A stretch of DNA of 64,000 nucleotides from Acidobacteriota bacterium. Its GTDB lineage: Bacteria; Acidobacteriota; Vicinamibacteria; Fen-336. Location: the NCBI GenBank assembly GCA_011526565.1, contig WYBL01000011.1, positions 47,240 through 111,239 on the forward strand. The letters run 5' to 3'. Positions 53,528 to 61,931 of the stretch are shown piece after piece. Under the pieces are notes generated by a model, which saw only the letters and a program-made list of their open reading frames with translations, did no database searches and had not been told where the DNA came from. Positions within the stretch are counted from its first letter, which is position 1. Each line of letters starts with the position of its first letter. Position numbers and translations under genes: made by a program.

Positions 53528-54364
53528 GTGCTCGAGCACCTCGCCGCTCGCCATCGCCACTCCGAGGCGGCGGCCTGGGCCGCGCGGCTGGCGGCCGGCG
53601 AGCTCGAGATCGACGGCCGCATCGCCCGGGGCGACGAGACGCTGTGCGCCGGCCAGCGGGTCGCCTGGCACCGCCCGCCGTGGGTCGAGCCCGAGGTGCC
53701 GACCGCGTTCGGCGTCGTCTTCGAGGACGCCGACCTCTTCGCGATCGACAAGCCGGCGGGGCTGCCCTCGGTGCCCGCGGGCGGCTACCTCGAGCACACG
53801 GCGCTCCACCTCGTCCGCCGCCGGCACCCGCACGCCGTGCCCCTGCACCGGCTCGGCCGCGGCACCAGCGGCCTGCTGCTGTTCGCGCTGAGCGACTCGG
53901 CCCGCCGCGCGCTCGCCGCCGACTGGCGCGAGGGCCGCGTGAGCAAGTGGTACCGCGCGCTCGTCACGGGCGACCCGGTCCACGAGGCGTGGACGGTCGA
54001 CGCCCCGATCGGCCCGGTCGCGCACCCGCGCCTCGGCCAGGTTCACGCCGCGAGCAGCACCGGCCGCCCTTCCGTCTCCCACGTCCGCGTGCTCGAGCGG
54101 CGCGCGGGCGAGGCCCTCGTCGAGGTCCGCATCGAGACGGGCCGCCCGCACCAGATCCGCATCCACCTCGCCCACGCGGGCCATCCCCTCGTCGCCGACC
54201 CGCTCTACGCGGCGGGCGGCGGCCTGCTCGCGGACCCGGCGCTGCCCGGCGCGGGGGGCTATCTCCTGCACGCCCATCGCCTCGCGTTCGTGCACCCCGC
54301 GAGCGCAGCCCCGCTCCAGCTCGAGGCGCCGCTCCCCGCCCGCCTCGCGGTCGCGCGCGGATGA
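53528..54364 (+). CDS. RluA-family pseudouridine synthase
   Basis: A 278-residue (or longer) RNA-modifying enzyme. Motifs: DLFAIDKPAGLPSVPAG, VPLHRLGRGTSGLLLFA (catalytic Asp replaced in the usual HRLDRxTSG; here HRLGRGTSG), VEVRIETGRPHQIRIHLAHAGHPLVADPLY. The catalytic residue is normally the Asp of HRLDxxTSG; here the place reads Gly, so activity must be tested. The start is uncertain. GTG 53528 is the first standard start, but the frame extends to CTG 53471, which overlaps the DsrE stop as CTGA and adds NSGYTYVERIGAREAGRS, a plausible N-terminal piece of an S4-like domain. It overlaps the next gene by 4 bp. Confidence 0.82.
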   Translation: MLEHLAARHRHSEAAAWAARLAAGELEIDGRIARGDETLCAGQRVAWHRPPWVEPEVPTAFGVVFEDADLFAIDKPAGLPSVPAGGYLEHTALHLVRRRHPHAVPLHRLGRGTSGLLLFALSDSARRALAADWREGRVSKWYRALVTGDPVHEAWTVDAPIGPVAHPRLGQVHAASSTGRPSVSHVRVLERRAGEALVEVRIETGRPHQIRIHLAHAGHPLVADPLYAAGGGLLADPALPGAGGYLLHAHRLAFVHPASAAPLQLEAPLPARLAVARG

Positions 54365-55848
54365 AGCCCGAGCGGCTGATGCCGCTGGTCGTCGTGGCGC
54401 TCGCGCTGATCGCCTTCGCGCCGTCGCTCGAGAACGGGTTCGTGTACGACGACCACCTCACGATCGTGGGGCATCCGGCCGTGACCGGCCACGACCCGCT
54501 CGGTCCCTGGAAACAGCCGTTCTGGCCCACGGGTACGAGCTCCGACCTGTTGTATCGGCCGCTCGCGATGCAGTCGCTCTGGCTCGACGCGTGGCCTTCC
54601 GGAGGCGCGCCCGCGCCCGGGCGGGTCCACCTCACGCAGCTCCTGCTCCACGTCCTGTGCGCGCTGCTGATCGGCGCGATCGGGCGCGTCGTGAACGGGC
54701 CCGTGGCGGGGGCCGTGGCCGCGGCGCTGTTCGCGGCCCATCCGCTGCTGACCGAGGCCGTCACCACCGGCTACGGCCGCTCCGAGCTGCTGGCGGCGCT
54801 GTTCGTGCTGATCGCGGTGTTGCGTCGCGTGGGGGCGCCGTCGCCGCGTCGCGGGCTCGTCCTCGCGGTGCTCGTGTTCTGCGCGGGCGCCAGCAAGGAG
54901 CACGCGCTGCTCCTGTGGCCGGCGCTGCTGCTGCTCGACCTCGTCGCCGTGCCACGCGGCGGGTGGCGCCCGGCCCTGCCCGGGCTGCTGCGCGAGCACG
55001 CGCCCTGCGCGGTCGCGCTCGGCCTGCTGCTGGCCCTGCGGACCGTGGTGCTCGGCGGGCTCACGGCTGACGCGACGCAGATGGCGCCGCTGGTGGCCCC
55101 GGCAGCGCATGCCGACGTCGCCGAGCGCGCGCTGCTCTCCGCCCGGCTGCTCGCGCTGACGGCGCGGCTGCTGGTCGATCCCGGCCGGCTGACGCCGGTG
55201 TGGTCCGCTCCCGCGCTCGACGTTCCCAGAGGACTCGAGCCCGACGTCCTGGCCGGTTTCCTGCTGCTGGCTGCTGCGCTGGCCGGAATGGCTGCCGCGT
55301 GGCGCCGCGGGCCGGGCCCACGCACGCTCGCGCTGCTCGGGGGCGTGTTCCTGTTGCTGCCGCTGCAAGTGGTTCCGGCCTCGAGCTGGCTCTTCGCCGA
55401 GCGCTGGCTGTATCTCCCCGCCGCGTTCTTCGCCTGGGCGGCCGCGGCCCTGCTCGCGCGCTGGGCGCCGCGTGCGGCCCTGCCCCTCGGCCTCGGCCTG
55501 GCGCTGGCCCTGGTCCCGGCGAGCCGGGCCTACTGTCGCGTCTTCCGCGACGACGTGACGATGGCGCGCGAGACCGTGCGGCGCCTGCCGCAGGGTTACC
55601 AGGGGCATCGCATCCTGGCCACCTCGCTGCTGCAGGCCGGACGCGGACCCGAGGCCGAGGCCGCGGCGCTGGCCTCCGAACGCCTGTTCGGCCCCCAGCC
55701 CGAGACCTGCTGGGTGTTGTCGCGGACCCGGCTCGAGCGCGGCGACGTCGATGGCGCGCTGCGCGCGCTCAGCGAGTTGCGGCGGCTGATGCCGGTGATG
55801 GCGCCGACGCTGGACCTGGAGGAGCAGCGGATTCGCGAGCTGCGCTGA
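54361..55848 (+). CDS. TMTC-like membrane protein (GT-C) with C-terminal TPR
   Basis: A 495-residue protein at ATG 54361 (ATGA overlap with the pseudouridine synthase). The first loop ENGFVYDDHLTIVGHP is the NxFVYDD motif of TMTC/O-mannosyltransferase-like proteins, where the Asp pair is thought to be catalytic. About ten membrane helices follow to residue ~395, then helices resembling two TPRs (RILATSLLQAGRGPEAEAAALASE, RLERGDVDGALRALSELRRL). Probably transfers a sugar from a lipid carrier to an exported protein or glycan. It overlaps the convergent gene at 55769 by 80 bases. Confidence 0.72.
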   Translation: MKPERLMPLVVVALALIAFAPSLENGFVYDDHLTIVGHPAVTGHDPLGPWKQPFWPTGTSSDLLYRPLAMQSLWLDAWPSGGAPAPGRVHLTQLLLHVLCALLIGAIGRVVNGPVAGAVAAALFAAHPLLTEAVTTGYGRSELLAALFVLIAVLRRVGAPSPRRGLVLAVLVFCAGASKEHALLLWPALLLLDLVAVPRGGWRPALPGLLREHAPCAVALGLLLALRTVVLGGLTADATQMAPLVAPAAHADVAERALLSARLLALTARLLVDPGRLTPVWSAPALDVPRGLEPDVLAGFLLLAAALAGMAAAWRRGPGPRTLALLGGVFLLLPLQVVPASSWLFAERWLYLPAAFFAWAAAALLARWAPRAALPLGLGLALALVPASRAYCRVFRDDVTMARETVRRLPQGYQGHRILATSLLQAGRGPEAEAAALASERLFGPQPETCWVLSRTRLERGDVDGALRALSELRRLMPVMAPTLDLEEQRIRELR

Positions 55849-57700
55849 GCGTGTCGCGGCGGAACAGGGAGAACGGCGCCGCGCGGCCCACCAGCGTGTA
55901 GCGCGCGCCGGACGCCGGGTCGACCAGCAGCGCGCCGCTCTCGCGATGGGTGATCACCACGTCGGGCGGTGGCGGCGTCGCGCCCGGCGGCGAGAACGAG
56001 GGCGCGAACTCCTGGAACACGGGGTCGCGCCCCGCGGCGGCCCCGCGAAGCAACGTCATGAAGGCGTAGTCGCGGCCGTCGAACGTGTTCCAGAAGCCCA
56101 CCCGCGCGGGCTGCAGCCCGCGGGCCACGCGCGCGACCTCACGCAGCGCCCGCCCCTGCGCCCCGGTCCCGTACAGCAGCACCGCGTCGCGGTCGCGCAG
56201 CGCGATGCTCGCGGGCCCCAGCAGCGGTCGCTGCAGCGTGTTCACCGACGGCAGCAGCAGGGCGATCAGCGCGGCGAGCAGGGGGGCGGCGAAACGCAGC
56301 GGCAGGCCCGCCGGGAAGAGCGCCCCCACGCTGGCGGCGACGGGAAAGGCGAGCGGAAAGAGCAATCGCGCCTGCCACGGCTGCCACTTGAGAGTCGCCG
56401 CGAACACGACGAAGCCGGCCGCGGCGAGTCCCCAGGGCGCGAGCCCGCGCGGAGCCGGCCGGCCGCCGAGCAGGGCCAGCGGCAGCAGCAGCGCGATCAG
56501 CATCTGCCCTGGGGCGGTGGCCGTGTCTTCGCTCGCGGGCCACCAGCCCGGGTCCGCGTACGGGCGGACGGTCGTGGCCGGGGCGTCGATCGCCAGACCC
56601 AGTTGTGCGTGGAGTGCGCGGTTGGCGCGGGCCAGGCCCTCGTTCCACGCGGCCCACGGCAGCGCCAGCTCGAGCGCCGCGTTGCGGGCGAGGTTGGAGG
56701 CGAGCGCCGCCGGCGTGACGGCCTCGTTGCGCAGGGCCACGCCGTGGGCGGCAGCGTCGGGCCCGAACGGCGAGCCGAACGTGGCCACGTTGCGCGCGAC
56801 GTGACCCGCGTTGAGCAGCAGGACGGGGGCGGCGAGCAGCAGCAGCTTGCGCGCGGAGGCCGGCCCGCGCACGGCCAGGGCGCCCGCGAGCAGCCCGACC
56901 GGCAGGCCGAAGACGAGGCCCGTGCCCTTCGTGAGCGCCAGCGCGCCCAGCGCCGTGCCCGCCTTCAGTGCCGTCCAGGGCCCGCCGCTTCGCAGGCGCA
57001 GCGTCCACACCGTGGCGGCGCACAACCAGAAGGCCACGACCACGTCGTTCTTGGCGCTCGAGGCCTGCACGAATGCCGACGGGGTCGTGGCCGCCACCGC
57101 GACGGCAAGCCACTGCCCGCGCCGCGTCGCGCCGAGGTCGGCGGCGAGCCGCGAGACGGCGAGCAGCGCGCCGAGCCAGGCGGCCCACTGCACGAGGTTC
57201 GCGAAGCGGTCGCCGCCCGACAGCAGGCGCAGGTGCAGGCCCGCGAACTCGGCGAGCGGCGGCATCGCCACCTGGCGCAGCACGCTGGTCGCGAAGTGCC
57301 CGACGTGTCCCTGCTGTTCCCAATACACCTGCCGCGGCAGGTGGTAGCCGAGCGCGTCGGCGGTGTTGGGCGGCGCCAGCAGCGCCTGGCACAAGGTCCA
57401 GCCGGCCGCGGCGGCCAGGAGCAGCGCCGCGAGCCCCGGTCGCGCGGGTCGCCACGCGACGACGGGCGGTCGCCGTGCCAGCGCGAGCGCGGCCAGGGCG
57501 GCTCCCCCGGCCCACCACGCGAGCACCAGCCAGAAACGCAGCGCGGCGACGGCGCCGAGCAGCTCGGTGCCGAGCACGGTCCACGCGACCGCGCCCGCTG
57601 CGGCTTCCAGCAGCGCATCGCGCCACTCGCGTCCCCGCCCGAAGAGAACGGCGGCCGTCAGCAGCAGCGCGGCCCCCGGCAGCACGCCCAGCACGAGCAT
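55769..57700 (-). CDS. GT39-like membrane glycosyltransferase, putative
   Basis: A 643-residue protein from ATG 57700. It has about twelve hydrophobic helices; the first large loop (PPNTADALGYHLPRQVYWEQQGHV) contains the Asp and His residues often seen in dolichyl-phosphate-mannose-type (GT39) enzymes, and a later AKNDVVVAFWL segment is typical. The C-terminal ~150 residues are soluble (VGFWNTFDGRDYAFMTLLRG, SGARYTLVGRAAPFSLF) and probably periplasmic. Envelope glycan assembly is likely; sugar and acceptor are unknown. It converges on the TMTC-like gene. Confidence 0.65.
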   Translation of the reverse strand: MLVLGVLPGAALLLTAAVLFGRGREWRDALLEAAAGAVAWTVLGTELLGAVAALRFWLVLAWWAGGAALAALALARRPPVVAWRPARPGLAALLLAAAAGWTLCQALLAPPNTADALGYHLPRQVYWEQQGHVGHFATSVLRQVAMPPLAEFAGLHLRLLSGGDRFANLVQWAAWLGALLAVSRLAADLGATRRGQWLAVAVAATTPSAFVQASSAKNDVVVAFWLCAATVWTLRLRSGGPWTALKAGTALGALALTKGTGLVFGLPVGLLAGALAVRGPASARKLLLLAAPVLLLNAGHVARNVATFGSPFGPDAAAHGVALRNEAVTPAALASNLARNAALELALPWAAWNEGLARANRALHAQLGLAIDAPATTVRPYADPGWWPASEDTATAPGQMLIALLLPLALLGGRPAPRGLAPWGLAAAGFVVFAATLKWQPWQARLLFPLAFPVAASVGALFPAGLPLRFAAPLLAALIALLLPSVNTLQRPLLGPASIALRDRDAVLLYGTGAQGRALREVARVARGLQPARVGFWNTFDGRDYAFMTLLRGAAAGRDPVFQEFAPSFSPPGATPPPPDVVITHRESGALLVDPASGARYTLVGRAAPFSLFRRDTLSAARESAAPPGPASAPSPASAAATR

Positions 57701-57802
57701 GGCGAACGATAGCGCGCCGCCACCCAGGCGACCCTCGGAAGCCCGTGAGGCGTTGACGGCTTTTCGCGGCGTGCCCGAGAATCGCGCCCGTTGGAGGGCG
57801 GG

Positions 57803-59380
57803 ATGCTGATCCTCGCGTTGCTGCTGGCCGGCGCTCCGGACCTCGAGGCGCTGCTCGCGCGCCCGCTGTCGCCCGGCGTCGTCGCGCTGCTGGGCGAGCA
57901 CCACGCCGACCCGCGCGCGCCTGCTCGCATCCGCGAGGGTCTGGGACACGAGCAGGCGGCGGTCCGCGCGGCCAGCGCCCGCGTCTCGCGCGTCCTGGCG
58001 AACGGCACCTGGGTTCCGACTCTCGCCGCAGCACTGCGAGCGGAACAGGACGCGCAGGTGGCGGGCGAGCTGGTCACGGCGCTGCTGAAGGCGGACCCGG
58101 AGCAGCTCGAGCCGGCGCTGGAGGCGACGCGCCGCCTCGGCTGCGGACTGGCCGACCGCGTCGCGCGCGGCGTCGGTGCAATCGGAGGCCAGGCCGGGCA
58201 CGCCCGCTTCGCGGCGCTCGCCGAAGCCGGAGCCGGGGTCGAGGCGCAGCGCGCGTGGCTGGAGCGGGCGCACCGGGTCGATCCGACGCTGCCGCGCGAC
58301 GTCGCGCGGACGGCGCTGCGGCTGGGTGACGCCGTCGTCTGGAATGCCGCCCTCGACGCGGTGCGCACCGCTGCGCCACTGGAGGCCGAACTGCGCGCGG
58401 CGGCCCTGGCGGAGCCGACGCTGCGCGAGGCGACGCTGCTCGACGTCGCCCGCCGGACCGGCCGCGGGGAGCCGCTCCCGGCTGCCGTGGCCGACGCCCT
58501 GAGCGCCCTCGGCGGGCCCGCGGCCGATGCCGTCACGCGGCTGTGGCTCGCGCTCGTCGAGGCTGCCGCAGGCGGACCCGGCGACTCGATCGCCGAGCGA
58601 CTGGCGGCCGCAGGTGAGCACGCCACCGAGGTCGTGCTCCGCTTCCTCGACGCGCCGCAGGCGGCGTCCGGTCTGCGGCCGGACGTGCGCAAGGTGCTCG
58701 ACGACCGGCTCGCGGCCGACCGCAGTCGCCGGACACCGACCGCGACCCGGCCCGAGGGGGACCGCCGGCGGCTGCGCTTGATGGCAGGCTACCCGGCCGG
58801 TTTGGTGGCCGACACGCTGGCGGTCGCCGGCTGCGCCCTGCGCGACGGGCGCGTGATCGGCGGGCGTCTGGTGCTGGGCGACGACGGCCGCCCCACGGCC
58901 CTCGACGCTTTCGCGGACGACGAGAGCGGCCCGGAATGCAAGGCGGCGGCGCGGGCCCTGCTCCTCGCCCGCGTGGGCAGCCCGGAGCACGACGGGGCGC
59001 TCGACGAGACGGTTCTGCTCCCGCTCCAGAAAGGCGTGCTCGCCTGCCTCGACCAGCCCGGCTGCGCCCCCGCTGCGCGGCCACCGCGTCCGGTCGGAGC
59101 GGGCAAGGCGGACCTCCGCGAGCCGCGCAAGGTGCGCCACGAGAACCCGCGCTACCCGACGGTCGCGAGGGTCAACCGGATCCAGGGCGCCGTCATCCTG
59201 CGCGCGACCATCTCGCCGCAGGGCTGCATCGCCGACCTGGAAGTCGTCAGCTCCCCGCACCCGACGCTCAACTACGAGTCGCTGCGCGCCGTCGCCCACT
59301 GGCGCTACACGCCCACCCTGCTCGACGGCGTGGCGGTGCCCGTCGCCATGACGATCACGGTCAACTACCGCTTGAACTGA
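57803..59380 (+). CDS. Protein with C-terminal TonB domain
   Basis: A 525-residue protein from ATG 57803; GGAGGGCGGG lies right before it, so TTG 57791 is less likely. A short hydrophobic N-terminus (LILALLLAGAP) may anchor or export it. Residues ~20-410 are helical, Ala/Arg-rich and HEAT-like in parts. The last ~85 residues are a TonB C-terminal domain: NPRYPTVARVNRIQGAVILRATISPQG, then LRAVAHWRYTPTLLDGVAVPV. It lacks the Pro-rich periplasmic spacer of classical TonB. It may be an energy transducer variant or a periplasmic protein using this fold for binding; no ExbB/ExbD genes are near. Confidence 0.7.
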   Translation: MLILALLLAGAPDLEALLARPLSPGVVALLGEHHADPRAPARIREGLGHEQAAVRAASARVSRVLANGTWVPTLAAALRAEQDAQVAGELVTALLKADPEQLEPALEATRRLGCGLADRVARGVGAIGGQAGHARFAALAEAGAGVEAQRAWLERAHRVDPTLPRDVARTALRLGDAVVWNAALDAVRTAAPLEAELRAAALAEPTLREATLLDVARRTGRGEPLPAAVADALSALGGPAADAVTRLWLALVEAAAGGPGDSIAERLAAAGEHATEVVLRFLDAPQAASGLRPDVRKVLDDRLAADRSRRTPTATRPEGDRRRLRLMAGYPAGLVADTLAVAGCALRDGRVIGGRLVLGDDGRPTALDAFADDESGPECKAAARALLLARVGSPEHDGALDETVLLPLQKGVLACLDQPGCAPAARPPRPVGAGKADLREPRKVRHENPRYPTVARVNRIQGAVILRATISPQGCIADLEVVSSPHPTLNYESLRAVAHWRYTPTLLDGVAVPVAMTITVNYRLN

Positions 59381-59387
59381 GCTGGGC

Positions 59388-60062
59388 TCAGCGGTCGGGG
59401 CCGGCCTTGGGGTCGGCGGCCACCGAGATCAGCCACGCGTGCATCGCGGCCACCGTTTCGTCGGAGAGCACGTGCAGGTCGGAGCGCGCCGCCTTCACGG
59501 TGGGGAGCGCCTGCTCGGGCACCTGGGCCCGGATCGCGCCGCGGGTGCGCGCCACGACGACGCGAGCCAGGGTGCCGAAGCAGTGCTGCAGCACGAGCAG
59601 CTTCCAGCGGAAGCGCTCGTGCATCGAGACCAGAAGGTGGTGCCCGAACTGGTGAACCCGCGCCAGCCCGGTCAGCTCCCCGAGCTGGAACGCGGAGGGA
59701 CGCAGCGGCGGTGGCGGCGCGATGGCCGAGGCCATCCGCGACAGCACCGACAGCGCGCGCAGCGTCGAGATCATCTTCGGGCAGTAGCTCTCGACCAGGC
59801 CGCAGCCCAGCTCCAGCAGCGCGACGGCCCGCTCGCGCGAGCCCTCGGCGCTCGCGTTGCCCGCCGCGTCCCAGGTGGCGTCGATCAGCGCCAGGTCGGC
59901 GTTGACGCGGCCCTGTGCCTCGCGCAGCTCCGACGCGCCGCGCTGGGTGAGCACCATGTCCCAGTCCCGCAGCACCGCCTGCTGCTGCCGCCGCCCGTCG
60001 GCCCACAACCACACGAGCAGCACGGCGACGGACACGGCCAGCATCACGAGCCACTCGATCAC
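59388..60062 (-). CDS. Membrane-anchored protein, unknown
   Basis: A 224-residue protein from GTG 60062, overlapping the previous stop (GTGA). One N-terminal membrane helix (WLVMLAVSVAVLLVWLWADG) is followed by a mostly helical soluble part, with HQFGHHLLVSMHERFRWKLLVLQHCFG in the middle. No family is recognised. It is the partner of the membrane protein encoded just upstream. Confidence 0.5.
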   Translation of the reverse strand: MIEWLVMLAVSVAVLLVWLWADGRRQQQAVLRDWDMVLTQRGASELREAQGRVNADLALIDATWDAAGNASAEGSRERAVALLELGCGLVESYCPKMISTLRALSVLSRMASAIAPPPPLRPSAFQLGELTGLARVHQFGHHLLVSMHERFRWKLLVLQHCFGTLARVVVARTRGAIRAQVPEQALPTVKAARSDLHVLSDETVAAMHAWLISVAADPKAGPDR

Positions 60063-60847
60063 GGGCTCGCGCTCCCGGGTCCTTCCCCGAGCCGTTCCCT
60101 CCACGCCAGCCGCGCCTCGATCGCCGCCGACCCGCGCACGTCGTCTTCGGGCACCCGGCGCCAGACCTCCCAGAGCCAGTAGGCCAGCATGGCGACGTAC
60201 GCCAGCGCGGCTGCGCTGGAGACGGTGTTCCACCACGCCACCAGCGCGGTGTCGAGCAGCGACAGGGCCGTGCGCAGGCCGCCCGAGAAGAGGAGCAGGT
60301 AGGTCGCCAGGCCCCGCAACACGGCCCGATGCAGACGGTGGACCGGGACCCGGTACCAAAGCACCAGGAGCCCCAGGGCGATGAGCAGCAACGCGGACCC
60401 ATGCGAGAGCCGCGCGTGAGCTTCGAGGGCGAGGCCCGCGAGTCCACCCTGATTGGTTCGAGGAGCGAGCGCCATGATGATGGCTACGCCCAGAGGAGTG
60501 AGCGCCGCCGTCGAGCGAGCAGTCCGCTGCGCGCCGGGGAAGCGTCGGAACGCCAGGGCGCCGAGTTCAAGTCCCATGGCGAACTTGAGGATGGCCAGAA
60601 GGAGTTCTTTGGAGGTCCAGAACCCCCAGGTCCAGAACGTGTGCGGCCAACCCAGGATGAGCGCGTCCGTGAAACCCACGCAAGCGACATAGACCGTCCA
60701 TGTGTAGCTCACCCGCCACAGTCCGCGCCGCAGCAGGAGGGTGAAAATGGCGACGCAGAGCACAATCCCCGTGGCCGTTCCCAATCTCTGGAACCAAGAG
60801 AGATCCACGAGGTGGGAGGGTACCCCAGGAGGCGGATCCGTCGTCAC
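60059..60847 (-). CDS. Polytopic membrane protein, unknown
   Basis: A 262-residue protein from GTG 60847 with about seven membrane helices (LGTATGIVLCVAIFTLLL, YTWTVYVACVGFTDALIL and others) and a charged C-terminal tail (EVWRRVPEDDVRGSAAIEARLAWRE). The helix count and Trp-rich second loop (WPHTFWTWGFWTS) recall sensory or acyltransferase-like membrane proteins, but there is no diagnostic motif. It shares an operon with the next gene and possibly with the small protein at 60886-61029. Confidence 0.55.
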   Translation of the reverse strand: MTTDPPPGVPSHLVDLSWFQRLGTATGIVLCVAIFTLLLRRGLWRVSYTWTVYVACVGFTDALILGWPHTFWTWGFWTSKELLLAILKFAMGLELGALAFRRFPGAQRTARSTAALTPLGVAIIMALAPRTNQGGLAGLALEAHARLSHGSALLLIALGLLVLWYRVPVHRLHRAVLRGLATYLLLFSGGLRTALSLLDTALVAWWNTVSSAAALAYVAMLAYWLWEVWRRVPEDDVRGSAAIEARLAWRERLGEGPGSASP

Positions 60848-60885
60848 CGTGAGGTACCCGGTACACCCTTACCGCTCGTTCGCAA

Positions 60886-61029
60886 TCACGGACCCGGCGG
60901 CGGCGGCGGCGGCGGGATGGGGCTGCTGCCGTCCGCCAGCACGACCGGCGACGGTTCCGGCGCCAAGATCGCGTCGAACGTACCGCCAACCCACATCCAC
61001 GCCGTGAGCACGAACAGGGCGAACTGCAT
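60886..61029 (-). CDS. Small membrane protein, 47 residues, Pro-rich tail
   Basis: ATG 61029 is preceded by an excellent ribosome-binding site (GAAGGAGAGC, eight bases away), which is the main reason to accept this short frame. One hydrophobic segment (FALFVLTAWMWVGGTFDAIL) is followed by a short acidic loop and a run of eight prolines. It lies 38 bases upstream of the membrane-protein gene on the same strand. Function unknown. Confidence 0.6.
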   Translation of the reverse strand: MQFALFVLTAWMWVGGTFDAILAPEPSPVVLADGSSPIPPPPPPPGP

Positions 61030-61115
61030 GGTCGCTCTCCTTCGATCAGGGCGGACCCCGTGTCCGCCCATGCGGAGAGCCTTTCACAAAATGTTGCATA
61101 TGTGCCCACAATTCT

Positions 61116-61134
61116 GTGAGCAGCGCCTGCTCAC
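61116..61134. repeat. Inverted repeat, possible operator
   Basis: GTGAGCAG, CGC, CTGCTCAC: an 8-bp perfect palindrome with a 3-base spacer, just upstream of the candidate -35 at 61139. It could be a binding site for the regulator encoded at 61177. Confidence 0.5.
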
Positions 61135-61138
61135 CTGC

Positions 61139-61167
61139 TTGACCCCGGGGCGGCATGGGACTACTCT
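61139..61167 (+). promoter_or_regulatory. Candidate promoter, TTGACC-17-TACTCT
   Basis: -35 TTGACC (61139-61144), a 17-base spacer and -10 TACTCT (61162-61167). Transcription would start near 61174, three bases before ATG 61177, giving a leaderless mRNA. Confidence 0.45.
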
Positions 61168-61176
61168 TTGAACATC

Positions 61177-61833
61177 ATGAGCGATTGGTTCGCCCCGCTT
61201 GCGGGGCTTCTTGTCCCCCGCGACCCCCGGCAGTTCCTCTCGGAGCTGCTTCGCACGGCCCGCACGATCGCCGACGCACGCGGCATCGCCGCGTTCGCCC
61301 GGGCCCAGGGCGAGCTGAAGCTCGCTCTGTCCATCGAGCTGGATCAGTCCACGCTCGACGCCGCCAGCCAGCTCTGGGCTCGCCACCGCGACGCCCTTAC
61401 CGCTGGCGAAACGGTGCCCGTAGCCGTCAGCGCAGGCGTCGCACACGGCCTGCCCGTCCGCTCCGGTGACCAGCTCGTCGGTCTGCTGATCGCCACCACT
61501 GCGGGTCCCCTGACCCCGGAGGCGGCCAAGTCCCTCGCCGACCTGGCGACGCTCGCCGCGCCCGCCCTGCAATCGTCCGAGACGGTCGTCCCCCAGGCGA
61601 TGCCCGGACCCCCGCAGTCCGTCATCAGCGCCTACCTCGGCCGCACGCCGGCCGAGGACGTCCTCCGCGACCAGATGCTCGGCCTGCTCACGGCGAACGA
61701 GTGGAACATCGCCCGCGTCGCTCGCCTGCTCGGCATCACCCGCCGCACGGTCTACCAGCGCCTCGAGCGCTGGGGCCTCGAACGCGTCAAGATCCGCGTC
61801 ACCGACCGCCGCAAGTCCCCCGCGAACAGCTAG
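61177..61833 (+). CDS. Fis-type transcriptional regulator with GAF-like N-terminal domain
   Basis: A 218-residue protein. Residues 20-130 resemble a degenerate GAF or roadblock-like sensing domain (FLSELLRTARTIADARGIAAFARA, LPVRSGDQLVGLLIATTAGPLTPE). The C-terminal NEWNIARVARLLGITRRTVYQRLERWGLERVKI is a Fis/NtrC-type helix-turn-helix. There is no AAA+ domain, so it cannot drive sigma-54 alone; it may bind the palindrome in its own upstream region. ATG 61177 was chosen; TTG 61168 is an alternative. It precedes the helicase gene, and could regulate that locus. Confidence 0.7.
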   Translation: MSDWFAPLAGLLVPRDPRQFLSELLRTARTIADARGIAAFARAQGELKLALSIELDQSTLDAASQLWARHRDALTAGETVPVAVSAGVAHGLPVRSGDQLVGLLIATTAGPLTPEAAKSLADLATLAAPALQSSETVVPQAMPGPPQSVISAYLGRTPAEDVLRDQMLGLLTANEWNIARVARLLGITRRTVYQRLERWGLERVKIRVTDRRKSPANS

Positions 61834-61849
61834 CCGCCCCCCTCCCTCC

Positions 61850-61890
61850 CCGGCCGGCGGGTGCTGCCCCTTTACACACCCGTCGGCCGG
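61850..61890. repeat. Inverted repeat around the helicase promoter
   Basis: CCGGCCGGCGGGTG (61850-61863) and CACCCGTCGGCCGG (61877-61890) are complementary in 13 of 14 positions, with a 13-base loop that contains most of the -35 TTTACA. It can be a terminator-like hairpin for the regulator gene or an operator over the helicase promoter. Confidence 0.55.
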
Positions 61891-61898
61891 CGTATACT
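61871..61898 (+). promoter_or_regulatory. Candidate promoter, TTTACA-16-TATACT
   Basis: -35 TTTACA (61871-61876), 16-base spacer, -10 TATACT (61893-61898). The predicted start is near 61905, giving a leader of about 27 bases with the Shine-Dalgarno at 61918. Confidence 0.6.
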
Positions 61899-61917
61899 CC
61901 CTGTCCGATAGACGAGC

Positions 61918-61924
61918 AGGAGGT
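61918..61924 (+). promoter_or_regulatory. Ribosome-binding site AGGAGGT for a CTG start
   Basis: A perfect AGGAGGT ends eight bases before CTG 61932. No ATG, GTG or TTG occurs in frame between it and the Walker A region, so it decides the unusual start. Confidence 0.6.
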
Positions 61925-61931
61925 AATCGTC

